Assembly (NCBI RefSeq): GCF_928381705.1
Contig: NZ_CAKMSR010000006.1
Span: 1-64,000, forward strand
Length of the DNA: 64,000 bases
Reading direction: 5' to 3'
Source: Rothia nasimurium
GTDB lineage: Bacteria > Actinomycetota > Actinomycetes > Actinomycetales > Micrococcaceae
Part shown: one piece after another, positions 25,335-34,607 of the stretch
Position numbering within the stretch: the first letter of the stretch is position 1
Layout: every line of letters begins with the position of its first letter
The notes under the pieces: model-generated
The model's input: only the letters and a program-made list of their open reading frames with translations
Databases searched by the model: none
What the model was told of the DNA's origin: nothing
Program-made: the position numbers and the translations under genes

Positions 25335-26909
25335 GTGTTTAATTCACTCTCAGACCGGTTGACAGCAACCTTCAAAAACCTGCGCGGCAAAGGCAAGCTG
25401 ACTGAAGCAGATATTGACGCTACAGTTCGCGAGATTCGCCGTGCCCTGCTGGATGCCGACGTCGCCGTCCCCGTCGTCCGCGAATTTACCTCCCACATCA
25501 AGGAACGTGCCCTGGGTGCCGAGGTCTCCGAGGCCCTCAACCCCTCCCAGCAGATCGTCAAGATCGTCAACGAAGAGCTGGTCAACATTCTGGGTGGCCA
25601 GACCCGCCGTATCAACATGGCCAAGACCGGCCCCACCATCATCATGCTGGCCGGTCTGCAGGGCGCCGGTAAGACCACCCTGGCCGGTAAGCTTTCCCAC
25701 TGGCTCAAGAAGCAGGGTCACACCCCCATGCTGGTGGCCTCTGACCTTCAGCGCCCCAACGCTGTTAACCAGCTCAAGGTGGTGGGTGAGCGCGCTGGCG
25801 TGCCCGTTTACGCTCCCCACCCCGGTGTCACCAGCGAATTCGACGTGCCCACCGGTGACCCCGTCCAGGTCGCCCGCGACGGTGTCGCTGAGGCCCGCGC
25901 CAAGCTGCACGATGTGGTCATCGTCGATACCGCAGGCCGCCTGGGTGTAGATGCTGAGCTCATGCAGCAGGCCCGCAATATCCGCGACGCCATTGAACCC
26001 AACGAAGTCCTCTTCGTTATCGACGCCATGATCGGTCAGGACGCCGTCAACACCGCTAACGCCTTTAACGAGGGCGTCGACTTTACCGGCGTTGTGCTCT
26101 CTAAGCTGGACGGTGACGCCCGCGGTGGTGCCGCCCTGTCTGTTGCTTCGGTAACCGGCAAGCCCATCATGTTCGCCTCAACCGGTGAAAACGTCACCGA
26201 CTTTGAGCAGTTCCACCCCGACCGCATGGCCAGCCGTATTCTCGACATGGGTGACGTGCTCACCCTGATTGAGCAGGCCGAGCAGACCTGGGACAAGGCC
26301 GAAGCTGACCGCATGGCCAAGAAGTTCGTTGACCAGGAAGACTTCACCTTTGAAGACTTCCTGGCCCAGATGCAGCAGATTCGCAAGATGGGGTCCATGA
26401 AGAAGCTGCTCATGATGATGCCGGGTGCAGCCCAGATTCGTCAGCAGCTGGAGAACTTTGACGAGAAGGAAATCGACCGCGTCGAAGCGATCGTGCGCTC
26501 CATGACCCCGCACGAGCGCGTGGCTCCCAAGATTATTAACGGATCCCGCCGTGCCCGTATCGCTAAGGGTGCCGGTGTGACCGTTTCTGAGGTCAACATG
26601 CTCATGGAGCGTTTTGCCCAGGCCCAGAAGATGATGAAGAAGCTTGCTAGCGGCAACATGGCAGGTATGCCCGGTGGCATGCAGATGCCCGGTATGGCAG
26701 CTGCCGGTGGTGCTGCTCGCAAGAACAAGGGTAAGGGCAAGGGTAAGCAGAAGGCTCGTTCCGGCAACCCGGCTAAGCGAGCTCAGCAGGAGCAGGCAGC
26801 GGCAGCTAAGCAGCAGGCTGCTCTGGGGTCAGCTTTTGGCCAGCAGGCCCAGGACGTCAAGCCCGAGGATCTGAACCTGCCCAAGGGCTTTGAGAAGTTC
26901 CTCAAGTAA
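25335..26909 (+). CDS. ffh: Signal recognition particle GTPase Ffh
   Basis: SRP54 homologue that binds signal sequences on ribosomes and delivers them to FtsY. It has an N-domain (1-90), a G-domain with P-loop GLQGAGKT (107-114), DTAGR and SKLDGDARGG, then the methionine-rich M-domain (LMMMPGAAQI, QKMMKKLASG). The C-terminal tail is a Met/Gly stretch followed by Lys/Ala-rich residues, typical of high-GC Gram-positives. The start is GTG at 25335 (MFNSLSDRLTATF), which matches the family. Length is 524 aa. It is monocistronic with a strong terminator. Confidence 0.97.
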   Translation: MFNSLSDRLTATFKNLRGKGKLTEADIDATVREIRRALLDADVAVPVVREFTSHIKERALGAEVSEALNPSQQIVKIVNEELVNILGGQTRRINMAKTGPTIIMLAGLQGAGKTTLAGKLSHWLKKQGHTPMLVASDLQRPNAVNQLKVVGERAGVPVYAPHPGVTSEFDVPTGDPVQVARDGVAEARAKLHDVVIVDTAGRLGVDAELMQQARNIRDAIEPNEVLFVIDAMIGQDAVNTANAFNEGVDFTGVVLSKLDGDARGGAALSVASVTGKPIMFASTGENVTDFEQFHPDRMASRILDMGDVLTLIEQAEQTWDKAEADRMAKKFVDQEDFTFEDFLAQMQQIRKMGSMKKLLMMMPGAAQIRQQLENFDEKEIDRVEAIVRSMTPHERVAPKIINGSRRARIAKGAGVTVSEVNMLMERFAQAQKMMKKLASGNMAGMPGGMQMPGMAAAGGAARKNKGKGKGKQKARSGNPAKRAQQEQAAAAKQQAALGSAFGQQAQDVKPEDLNLPKGFEKFLK

Positions 26910-26919
26910 ACCTGCTCTA

Positions 26920-26957
26920 GGGGCGGGGGTAAGCGGTCAGCTTCCCCCGCCCCTTTA
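26920..26957 (+). terminator. Terminator of ffh
   Basis: GGGGCGGGGG (26920-26929) and CCCCCGCCCC (26944-26953) form a GC-rich stem followed by TTTAG. Confidence 0.8.
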
Positions 26958-27084
26958 GTCATTAAGGACGCTTGCGGCTGGGGCCAGTTCTGCTGAGAGA
27001 GTGCAAGGGCCCCTCTACCTTTCACGCTGTGGTCTGGCGCGGTACATTGGGTGTAGTAACCGCCAGCCGAGAAGGAGCAGAGCC

Positions 27085-27579
27085 GTGGTTGATTCTTATC
27101 TACCTGAAGAAGAGCTGAAAGCCTTTATCGCAACCCTACCTACCCGTCGTCTGGCAGCCGGAGCCCTGATTCGAAATGATGAGGGGAAGATGCTGGTGGT
27201 CAAGCCTAACTATAAGGATGGCTGGGCTATTCCCGGCGGTACCGTAGAGGCTGGCGAAGCCCCGCAGGCCGGTTGCTTCCGTGAGGTAGCTGAAGAAGTT
27301 GGTCTTGACCTAGAACCGGGCCGCCTGCTGGTGATTTTTCACGGGCTTCAGATGGGTATCTGGGGCGACTCTACCTACTACATTTATGATGCTGGCGTGC
27401 TACCTGCGACCGCGACGATTACCCTGCAGGAGGAAGAGCTTACCGGCTATGAGTGGGTTGCTCCTGAAGATTTAGATGATTATTTTGGGCCCCGTCACGC
27501 CCACCGTCTGCGACAGGCTTTCCGCGCTGTGCAGACCGGCGCCGTGTATGAGTTCTCTAGCGAAAGACCTGCCAGCTAG
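27085..27579 (+). CDS. Nudix hydrolase
   Basis: Hydrolase of nucleoside diphosphates linked to another moiety, 164 aa. The complete Nudix box runs from GGTVEAGEAPQ to REVAEEVGL (G-x5-E-x7-REVxEExG). Specificity cannot be read from the sequence; the short length and N-terminal RLAAGALIRN suggest an ADP-ribose/NADH or MutT-like housekeeping enzyme. GTG at 27085 is chosen because GAAGGAGCAG precedes it; the frame extends to 27001 without family resemblance. It lies between ffh and an unrecognised gene, probably as the first of a short transcript. Confidence 0.85.
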   Translation: MVDSYLPEEELKAFIATLPTRRLAAGALIRNDEGKMLVVKPNYKDGWAIPGGTVEAGEAPQAGCFREVAEEVGLDLEPGRLLVIFHGLQMGIWGDSTYYIYDAGVLPATATITLQEEELTGYEWVAPEDLDDYFGPRHAHRLRQAFRAVQTGAVYEFSSERPAS

Positions 27580-27649
27580 ATTTTTCTTCCCCTGTAGCCA
27601 GGGTAGAGCTCTGCCCGTTTGATGAAGCGTCGAGAAGGATTGTAAGCAT

Positions 27650-29581
27650 ATGACTGAATCACACCGTGACCCCGCCCAGCAGGGTGCCTCCCGCGGGGAG
27701 GCTGTGGGTTCTGATGTGCTGTGGGTGCGTCTGCGCATTGATCGTGCCCAGCCCTGGGGGAGCTGGCGGGAGCTAGTGCCCGCCCTGTACAGCGGCGCGT
27801 CTGATACTCAGCAGGGGGCGGACGCCGGTGAGCAGCTTGCCCTGCCTGCTGACGTTGAGCAGCAGGTTCGGGATCAGCTAGAGAGCATTATCGGCATGAT
27901 TCGGGAGCAGGCTCAGGGAGCTGACCAGAGCTATGAGTACACCGATGAAGACATCAAGAGCGTTGAGGAGCTCGCTGCCGACCCCGATAAGTTCGATGAC
28001 CTGATTCAGCAGATTATGCAGGCTGAGCAGGGGAGCGAAGAGGTCCTGGCAGAGCCTGAAGAGGTTTCTACTGAGGTTACCGCAGAGGAGCTTCAGGCGC
28101 TGACCGGCGACCCCACCCCAGAGGCTCTGGCCGCGATGGAAGAGCTGAACTGGGAAATCACCCCTCAGTTGGCGGGTTATTTAGAGTCGGTGGCGACGGT
28201 GACGGCCCTTGAGACGGACGGACGCCGCGCCCAGCTCTTCGTGCTGTGCGAGCGGGTGCCGGGGCAGGCGTCCTTGCGCACCGTAGAGACCGACAGCACC
28301 GGGGTGCTGTTGCCCGGTGTGCCCCTGAACGAGTTTCTGAATCAGCTGGACGCCCTCTTCCCGGGTGCCGCTGACCTTCTGCCCCAAAAGCCGGGGGAGG
28401 ACTACCACCTGGCGTCCTTCTCCCAGGGCACCGATTCTCTGAGCCTTGACCCGTACGGGGTGAGTGCTGCGCTGGTGGAACTGTCGATGGCTGATCTTGC
28501 CACCTACATGCAGCCTGAGCTCATGGCCGGTGAGGTTGAGGCGGCGCCTGCCGATAAGGGCTGGTCGCTGCTCACCGCCGACCCTTGCACCCTGGCCAAC
28601 CTGCTTGAAGCTATGAACGTGCCCTCGATTGTGGCTGAGCAGACCCTCTTCGGTCAGAACCTGACCTTCGTGCTCCCGGCCGATTCCACCGGTCCCGAAA
28701 CCAGTAGCGTCACCGACTGGGTTAACCAGGTCATGGGCACTCCCGACTCGGGTCTGGTGGGCACCGTGTTGACTTTCAGCTGGTCGCCCCTCACAAAAAT
28801 TGGCTCTGCCCTTGAACGGGTCTCCAGCGAAGTGGGTAATCTGGTCTGGAGTCTGCCGGGCCTACTCCCAGCACCGTTCAGGGAGCTAGCCGCCCGTGAC
28901 CAGCTCGAACAGCTCATCTGGCTCTACGGGCTCGATGAGCAAACCGCTAACCGCCTGACCAACTACGTGCTGGATTGCGAAAGTTCCGACGGGCTGGAAT
29001 CCACTATCCACGCCCTCGAACTTCCCGAAGAATTACTGAAGGTGCTCACCGGGGCTGTGCACCTTGACGAGTTTGTGGGCTACCGAAAATTCGCCCCCGA
29101 TATGAACGGGCTGGAGCGCTTCAAGGAGAGCGTCACCGCCTACCCCAACGGCACCGATACACTCAGCACCGTGAGCCGGGAAATTAGGGAACGCCCCTGG
29201 CTTATCACAGCGGACGCCACCGCCCAGCTCGGTGCCTCCGGCGCCCTGGCCCTGTGGGCAGCCCGGCGCGTGGCGCAGGGGCGTTCACCCCGCGCTGCCC
29301 TCATCGCAGCAGCCACCCTCGGGGCTACCGGCGCAGCCGAACTGGTCATCGCAAGGGTCTACCACCGCCTGCAGGCAGCCGAGAAACTGCCCACGGTCGA
29401 ACACCATCGGGTGCGGCCCCTCTCACTGACTGAAGAGCTCCGGGCCCAGGCCCAGCAGCAGGCAGAAGAAACCTCCGAGCCGCAGACCCCCAAGGTCGTC
29501 CGCAACGCCCAGAAGCTCGGCCGCCAGGCAGGGCAGCTTGCCCGGCAGCAGCTGGGGCGGTTCTTCGGCGCTCGCGACTAG
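27650..29581 (+). CDS. Unrecognised 643-residue protein
   Basis: I do not recognise this family. The N-terminal ~150 residues are very acidic and Gln-rich (many EE, DE and EL pairs). Residues about 150-420 look like a globular domain (around LDALFPGAADLLPQ and LATYMQPELMAGE). Another helical block lies at 420-540. An Ala/Gly-rich hydrophobic stretch (about 548-590, containing GALALWAARR and AATLGATGAAELV) could be one or two membrane helices. The tail is basic and Gln-rich. There is no signal peptide. ATG at 27650 has GAGAAGGAT upstream. It is 63 bp before a histidine kinase gene but need not be related to it. Codon use looks native. Confidence 0.75.
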   Translation: MTESHRDPAQQGASRGEAVGSDVLWVRLRIDRAQPWGSWRELVPALYSGASDTQQGADAGEQLALPADVEQQVRDQLESIIGMIREQAQGADQSYEYTDEDIKSVEELAADPDKFDDLIQQIMQAEQGSEEVLAEPEEVSTEVTAEELQALTGDPTPEALAAMEELNWEITPQLAGYLESVATVTALETDGRRAQLFVLCERVPGQASLRTVETDSTGVLLPGVPLNEFLNQLDALFPGAADLLPQKPGEDYHLASFSQGTDSLSLDPYGVSAALVELSMADLATYMQPELMAGEVEAAPADKGWSLLTADPCTLANLLEAMNVPSIVAEQTLFGQNLTFVLPADSTGPETSSVTDWVNQVMGTPDSGLVGTVLTFSWSPLTKIGSALERVSSEVGNLVWSLPGLLPAPFRELAARDQLEQLIWLYGLDEQTANRLTNYVLDCESSDGLESTIHALELPEELLKVLTGAVHLDEFVGYRKFAPDMNGLERFKESVTAYPNGTDTLSTVSREIRERPWLITADATAQLGASGALALWAARRVAQGRSPRAALIAAATLGATGAAELVIARVYHRLQAAEKLPTVEHHRVRPLSLTEELRAQAQQQAEETSEPQTPKVVRNAQKLGRQAGQLARQQLGRFFGARD

Positions 29582-29644
29582 GAGCCCGGCTCCTTCCGCC
29601 TCGCGGGGGAGCCGCCAGCGCCCCGGTCTTGATACAGTGGGCAG

Positions 29645-31036
29645 GTGAACACTGCCACCCGTTTTTCCTTCTCACAGATAGACCCCGACTGGGAGCGGCC
29701 CACCCCACCGGCGGCGTCCTTACGTAAAGATGTTTTGGTGTGGGGCGTGGTGCTTGCAGCTACTCTTCTCTTGAATGCCGCCTACCATTCTGCGGGTTTT
29801 CTGGGGGACGATACCGAGCAGATTCGCTATTCCTATGGGGCAGCTGCTGCTATGACCCTGCCCTTGATTTTGCGCCGTATCTACCCGCTGAGCATGATGC
29901 TGGTAGCCACCGCCCTTTTCTTTGCTCTGAGTTATGTGTCCGAAATAGCGCCCGCCACCCTGAGCTACCAGCTCTGCTATTTCGCGGTGCTTTTTGCCGG
30001 CATAGCCTGGGGCAAAAACCGCACCTTGACCTGGATTGTCTACGCACTGGTCTGTGCTGCTGCCCTCGTCTGGATCGTGATTGCCTGGGTGGTAACCGAC
30101 TCGGCCTACAGCATGGCGGGTGTTGAAGAGTATTCCGGGGGGCCTTTTAGCCAGGCAACGGCTGGCTACGTGATGGCTTTCGTCACGAACCTTTTCTACT
30201 ACGGGTGCGCAGCCCTCATGGGGCGAACCGCCTGGAACCAGGCCTACCAGCGGACTGTCCTTGCTGCCCAGGCCCGGCAGCTAGAGCAGCAGGCCGAGCA
30301 GATGGCCCAGGACGCCGTCACCCGCGACCGCCTGCGTATTGCCAGGGAGCTTCACGACTCGGTGGGCCACCACGTCTCGTCCATGGGGATTCAGGCGGCA
30401 GCAGCCCGCCGGGCCCTGAGTAAGAAACCTGAACTGGCAGCAGAGCCCCTGGCCAACATTGAAAAGCTGGCTCGCTCGTCGGTCTCTGAAATGAAGAACC
30501 TGATTCGAGTCATGCGGGCAGCCGGGGAAGCGGAGCATGGCGGCGGTTCGGTGAAAGAACCCCAGGTCGCTGAAATTTTTGACCTGGTAGAGCACATGAG
30601 CTCGGTCGGCGTCCAGACCCGGCTGCAGGTAGGGGAGCAGGACCTTGCCCGGCTGACCCACCTTCACCAGGGAACCCAGCTGTCCATCTACCGTATGGCC
30701 CAAGAAGCCCTGACTAACGTGCGCAAACATTCAGCGGCCCAAAACGCGGTGCTGGCCCTGCGTACCGGCGGCAGCACCGGTGCCTACTGGGCTGAATTAG
30801 AGGTCACCGATGACGGCCCTGCCACCGGCCTAGAGCGGGGAGAAGGCCAAGAGTACATACCCGATTCCAGCCACCACGGTTACGGTCTGCAAGGCATCCG
30901 GGAACGAGCTGCCGCCTTGGGTGGTACCTGCTGGGTAGGCCGGAGGCAGGGTGCCCCCGGCTGGAAGGTGCAGGTGCGTTTCCCTATAGAGATTGACGAA
31001 ACCCACGACCCCGACGCCTCTAGGAGCGCCTCATGA
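29645..31036 (+). CDS. Sensor histidine kinase (NarL-type, HisKA_3)
   Basis: Membrane sensor kinase of 463 aa. About six hydrophobic helices between residues 30 and 195 form an integral-membrane sensor without a large external loop. A coiled-coil linker follows (ARQLEQQAEQM), then the HisKA_3 dimerisation domain with phospho-accepting His237 in RELHDSVGHHVS. The ATPase domain has N-box QEALTNVRKHS and G-boxes TDDGPATG and GYGLQGIRER. The class is that of LiaS/DesK. The GTG at 29645 lies 6 nt after a TACAGT -10-like box, so it is possibly leaderless. The stop overlaps its response regulator by 4 nt. Confidence 0.9.
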   Translation: MNTATRFSFSQIDPDWERPTPPAASLRKDVLVWGVVLAATLLLNAAYHSAGFLGDDTEQIRYSYGAAAAMTLPLILRRIYPLSMMLVATALFFALSYVSEIAPATLSYQLCYFAVLFAGIAWGKNRTLTWIVYALVCAAALVWIVIAWVVTDSAYSMAGVEEYSGGPFSQATAGYVMAFVTNLFYYGCAALMGRTAWNQAYQRTVLAAQARQLEQQAEQMAQDAVTRDRLRIARELHDSVGHHVSSMGIQAAAARRALSKKPELAAEPLANIEKLARSSVSEMKNLIRVMRAAGEAEHGGGSVKEPQVAEIFDLVEHMSSVGVQTRLQVGEQDLARLTHLHQGTQLSIYRMAQEALTNVRKHSAAQNAVLALRTGGSTGAYWAELEVTDDGPATGLERGEGQEYIPDSSHHGYGLQGIRERAAALGGTCWVGRRQGAPGWKVQVRFPIEIDETHDPDASRSAS

Positions 31037-31755
31037 CCCTCAAAGTACTGTTAGCTGACGACCAAGACATGGTGCGATCCGGTTTCGCCCTCATTCTCTC
31101 CTTGGAGGACGACATCGAGGTAGTCGGCCAGGCCCGCAACGGCAAAGAGGCCCTGGAACTTGCCGCAAGCGTCCGCCCCGATGTAGTGCTCATGGACGTT
31201 CAAATGCCCGTGATGGACGGAATTACCGCCACCGCCGCCTTAACCGAGCAGCTGCCGGGCACAGCCGTCCTTATCCTCACGACCTTTGACCGCGAAGACT
31301 ACCTCTTCTCAGCCCTGCAAGCCGGTGCCAGCGGTTTCCTGCTCAAAACCTCAGACGCTGATGAGCTGGTTGCTGCTATCCGTAAGGTTGCCGGGGGTCT
31401 AGCTCTGCTCTCACCCGAAATGACCCTGCCGCTCATCGCCCGTTTTGTGGAGCAGACTAAGGGGCAGGACGCCGCGACCCCGGCAGGCAGCATCGGGCAG
31501 GGACAGGCTGGGGGAGTGCAGGCCACCAGCGACCTGAGCCCCGACGATGCCTTTGCTCTTGCAGCCCTGACACCGCGCGAGAAAGAGACCCTGGAACTGC
31601 TCGCCCAGGGGCTGACCAACGCGGAAATTGCAGAACAACTCTTTCTGGGAGCTGCAACCGTCAAGACGCACGTTTCTAACATCCTGGCCAAAACCCACAG
31701 CCGTGACCGGGTTGGCGCCGTGATTTTTGCCCACCGGGTAGGGCTAGCTGGCTAG
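31033..31755 (+). CDS. Response regulator (NarL/LuxR family)
   Basis: Transcription factor partner of the preceding kinase, 240 aa. The receiver domain has the acidic pair in LLADDQD, phospho-acceptor Asp55 in VLMDVQMPVMDG and the conserved Lys in FLLKTSDADE. The output domain is a LuxR-type helix-turn-helix (LTPREKETLELLAQG...NAEIAEQLFLGAATVKTHV). The linker between them is unusually long and Gly/Gln-rich (about residues 140-175). ATG overlaps the kinase stop. The likely target is the adjacent ABC exporter, by analogy with LiaR-type systems; this is inference from position only. Confidence 0.92.
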   Translation: MTLKVLLADDQDMVRSGFALILSLEDDIEVVGQARNGKEALELAASVRPDVVLMDVQMPVMDGITATAALTEQLPGTAVLILTTFDREDYLFSALQAGASGFLLKTSDADELVAAIRKVAGGLALLSPEMTLPLIARFVEQTKGQDAATPAGSIGQGQAGGVQATSDLSPDDAFALAALTPREKETLELLAQGLTNAEIAEQLFLGAATVKTHVSNILAKTHSRDRVGAVIFAHRVGLAG

Positions 31756-31776
31756 CTTCGCCTGTTGTCACCCCAA

Positions 31777-31825
31777 AAGAACTCCCCCCGTGAAGCTCCG
31801 CCCCACGGGGGAGTTCTTCTCTGCG
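31777..31825 (+). terminator. Terminator after the two-component pair
   Basis: AAGAACTCCCCCCGTG (31777-31792) pairs with CACGGGGGAGTTCTT (31804-31818) with one bulged C, followed by a T-rich tail. It separates the regulator from the ABC exporter. Confidence 0.8.
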
Positions 31826-31873
31826 TGGGCTTTCTAGACTTGGGGGTACAAGCAAGATACAGGAAGTGCCCTT

Positions 31874-32791
31874 ATGAACGACCGTACGATAGAAGTCCGC
31901 GACCTCACCAAGGTCTACGGCAGCGGCCCCACCGCAACAGCCGCCGTAGAAAAGGTGAGCTTTACCGTTGAACCCGGCTCCATGACCGGTTTTCTTGGCG
32001 CAAACGGTGCTGGCAAGACCACCACCATGCGCATGATTATGGGGCTGCTCGAACCGACTGCCGGGCAGGTACTTTACGGCGGGCGTGCCATCACCGCCGA
32101 AGATCGCGCAAACTTTGGCTACATGCCCGAAGAACGCGGCCTTTACCCCAAGCAGGCTATCTTGGCCCAGCTGGTTTACCTGGGGCAGTTACGCGGCATG
32201 AGCGCCAGCACCGCCCGGTCCGTCGCCACCGAACACCTGACTGAACTGGGGCTGGGAGAACGTCTGAACGACAAACTTGAATCCCTCTCCCTGGGTAACC
32301 AGCAGCGGGTACAGATTGTAGCCTCAATCCTGCACCAGCCCACCGCCCTGATTCTCGATGAGCCCTTCTCCGGCCTGGACCCCAGAGCCGTAGATACCAT
32401 GGTTTCCATGATGCGGGAGCTCATGCGCACCGGCGTCCCCATCCTCTTCTCATCCCACCAGCTCGACCTGGTCGACCGCCTCTGTGACCGCGTCGTCATT
32501 CTGCATGGTGGCACCGTGCGGGCGGCCGGTAGCGCCACCGAACTCAGAGAATCAGGCACCCCCCGCTACCTCTACCGGGGAGGGGCCGATGCCGCCTGGC
32601 TGCGCGAACTACCCGGGGTCAGAGTCCTTGATGTATCCGGCACCGACGCCGTCCTCGAACTGGCCCCCGGCGCTGACCTCCCCAGCGTCCGTCACCAGAT
32701 TTTCAGCAGCGGTCTGGAACACGATATACAGGAGTTCTCCCGCCAGCTTCCCACCCTCGGCGACATCTACCGAAAGGTCACCGGCCAATGA
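31874..32791 (+). CDS. ABC exporter ATP-binding protein
   Basis: Cytoplasmic ATPase of an ABC-2 type exporter, 305 aa. Walker A is GANGAGKTTT, the signature is the degenerate LSLGNQQRV instead of LSGGQ, Walker B is LILDEPFSGLDP, and the H-loop is in SSHQLDL. A C-terminal DUF4162-like extension (about residues 220-305) is typical of NatA/YhaQ proteins. ATG at 31874. The stop overlaps the permease start by 4 nt. The substrate is unknown; sodium, peptide antibiotics or lipids are possible for this family. Confidence 0.9.
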   Translation: MNDRTIEVRDLTKVYGSGPTATAAVEKVSFTVEPGSMTGFLGANGAGKTTTMRMIMGLLEPTAGQVLYGGRAITAEDRANFGYMPEERGLYPKQAILAQLVYLGQLRGMSASTARSVATEHLTELGLGERLNDKLESLSLGNQQRVQIVASILHQPTALILDEPFSGLDPRAVDTMVSMMRELMRTGVPILFSSHQLDLVDRLCDRVVILHGGTVRAAGSATELRESGTPRYLYRGGADAAWLRELPGVRVLDVSGTDAVLELAPGADLPSVRHQIFSSGLEHDIQEFSRQLPTLGDIYRKVTGQ

Positions 32792-33969
32792 GCACCACAC
32801 CAGCACAGCGCACTTCAAGGCCCAAGAACGCCTGGCAGATTGTTGCCACCCGCGAAATCATGGTCAAGCTGCGCGATAAATCCTTTATCGGGGGCACCAT
32901 CTTCTCCCTGGTCATCATCCTGGCCGCAATCCTCATCCCCTACTTTGTCAGCTCCGGTTCTACCGACTACACCGTAGCCACCAGCGACGACCGGGCAAGC
33001 TCCCTGGTCGCCGCAGCCGATGCAGCGAGCGACGACGAAACCAGCTATACCGCCACCCAGGTTGACAGCGCGGACGCCGCCCGCACCCTCGTTGCCGACG
33101 GGGACGCGGACGCCTACCTCGCCCCCACCGACCAGGGCTGGGAACTCGTCTTTGACTCTTCTCCCGACAACAGCCTGGTCACTGAACTGAGCGCCGCCAT
33201 CACCTCCACCGTTACAGCCGAAAACGCAGCTGCCTCAGGCGTTGATCTCGAAGCCCTGGCCGCGGGCACCCAGGTGAGCACCAGCGTCCTCTCCGGTAAC
33301 AGCAATGCAGGGCTGGCCTTCCTTATCGCCATGGTCTTCGCCATGATTTTCTACATGACCACCGTGCTCTTCGGCGTAGCCATCGCCAACTCCGTGGTCG
33401 AAGAAAAACAAAACCGCATCGTCGAAATCATCGCCACCGCCATACCGCTCGGCCAACTTCTCGCCGGAAAAATCGTGGGCAACATCGTGCTCGCCATCCT
33501 GCAAGTAGCCATCTACGCAGTCGCAGGCCTCATCGGCATGCAAATTACAGGAAGTGCCTCAGAATTCGGCTGGATTCTACCCTCGGTCGGCTGGTTCGCC
33601 CTGTTCTACGTCGTTGGCTTCGCAGCTATCGCCACCATCTGGGCCGCAGTCGGCGCCATGGCAGCTCGCACCGAAGACATCGCCAACCTCTCCAACCCCA
33701 TCACCATGGTGCTCATCGCCGCCCTCTTTGCCGGTATCTACGTCTCAGGAACCTGGCTCAAGGTCGTCTCCTTTGTGCCTGTCCTATCCTCCATCGCCAT
33801 GCCCCGCCGCCTACTCACCGAAGACGTAGCCCTCTGGGAGCCCCTACTCGCCCTCGCCCTCACCCTGGCGGTAGCAGCCCTCCTCACCCGGCTCGGCGCC
33901 CGCATCTACCGCGCCAACATCATGCGCGGTGGAACCTCGGTGAGCTGGAAGCAGGCGCTGAGGAAATAA
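32788..33969 (+). CDS. ABC-2 type exporter permease (NatB/YhaP-like)
   Basis: Membrane partner of the preceding ATPase, 393 aa. One N-terminal helix (FIGGTIFSLVIILAAILIPY) is followed by a ~130-residue extracytoplasmic domain rich in Ala, Asp, Ser and Thr. Five or six C-terminal helices follow (LAFLIAMVFAMIFYMT onward), with the ABC2_membrane_3 motif SVVEEKQNRIVEIIATAIP. The start is ATGA-overlapped with the ATPase. This topology marks NatAB/YhaQP exporters. No terminator is obvious before rpsP. Confidence 0.88.
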   Translation: MSTTPAQRTSRPKNAWQIVATREIMVKLRDKSFIGGTIFSLVIILAAILIPYFVSSGSTDYTVATSDDRASSLVAAADAASDDETSYTATQVDSADAARTLVADGDADAYLAPTDQGWELVFDSSPDNSLVTELSAAITSTVTAENAAASGVDLEALAAGTQVSTSVLSGNSNAGLAFLIAMVFAMIFYMTTVLFGVAIANSVVEEKQNRIVEIIATAIPLGQLLAGKIVGNIVLAILQVAIYAVAGLIGMQITGSASEFGWILPSVGWFALFYVVGFAAIATIWAAVGAMAARTEDIANLSNPITMVLIAALFAGIYVSGTWLKVVSFVPVLSSIAMPRRLLTEDVALWEPLLALALTLAVAALLTRLGARIYRANIMRGGTSVSWKQALRK

Positions 33970-34176
33970 ACACGGTCAGCTTGCTCACAACACGCTCACT
34001 GCATAGAGCGTAACCCTAGATTAAGCGGGGACAAGCTGGCATACTTGACGGGTACTCGATTTTTCCCGGCCCCTCTCATCCGGGAGGAATTGTGTCCGCA
34101 GAGGTCTTGACGAAGCCCGCCCCACGAGCTGAGACCTGACCTCGAACAGTTATAGAAAACAGGAGAAACCACTACA
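33970..34176 (+). promoter_or_regulatory. rpsP leader region
   Basis: 207-bp non-coding leader before ribosomal protein S16. It has TTGACG near 34046 and an inverted pair AGGTCT (34102-34107)/AGACCT (34132-34137) that could fold in the mRNA. An AGGAG lies 11 nt before the GTG. Autoregulatory leaders are common for ribosomal operons, but I recognise no named motif. Confidence 0.35.
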
Positions 34177-34605
34177 GTGGCTGTTAAAATTCGTCTGAAG
34201 CGTTTCGGTAAAATCCGCGATCCCCGCTACCGTGTTGTAGTAGCTGACTCACGCACCAAGCGTGACGGTAAGGCTATCGAGGAAATCGGCATTTACCACC
34301 CGACCGAGAACCCCTCACGCATCGAGATCAACTCAGAGCGTGCCCAGTACTGGCTGTCCGTTGGCGCCCAGCCCACCGAGCAGGTAGCTGCTCTGCTGAA
34401 GCTGACCGGCGACCTGGCTGCTGCCAAGGGCGAAAAGGCTGAGTCAACCGTAAAGCCCGTTGACGCCAAGCCCGAGTTCGTTGTTCCCGAAAAGGGTTCC
34501 GTTATCCTTCCCGAGGCAATCACCCCCAAGGGCGAGGACAAGGCTGAAGAAGCTCCCGCAGAAGAGGCTGCTGAAGAAGCAGCTTCTGAGGAAGCAGCTG
34601 AGTAA
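34177..34605 (+). CDS. rpsP: 30S ribosomal protein S16
   Basis: Small-subunit ribosomal protein, 142 aa, starting GTG ([20 protein letters not shown]). The core (1-80) is canonical, with GRAIEEIG-type and YHPTENPS motifs. The C-terminus carries an actinobacterial extension ending in a Glu/Ala-rich acidic run ([19 protein letters not shown]). It opens the conserved rpsP-khpA-rimM-trmD-rplS block, with khpA starting 2 nt downstream. Confidence 0.97.
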   Translation: MAVKIRLKRFGKIRDPRYRVVVADSRTKRDGKAIEEIGIYHPTENPSRIEINSERAQYWLSVGAQPTEQVAALLKLTGDLAAAKGEKAESTVKPVDAKPEFVVPEKGSVILPEAITPKGEDKAEEAPAEEAAEEAASEEAAE

Positions 34606-34607
34606 TC

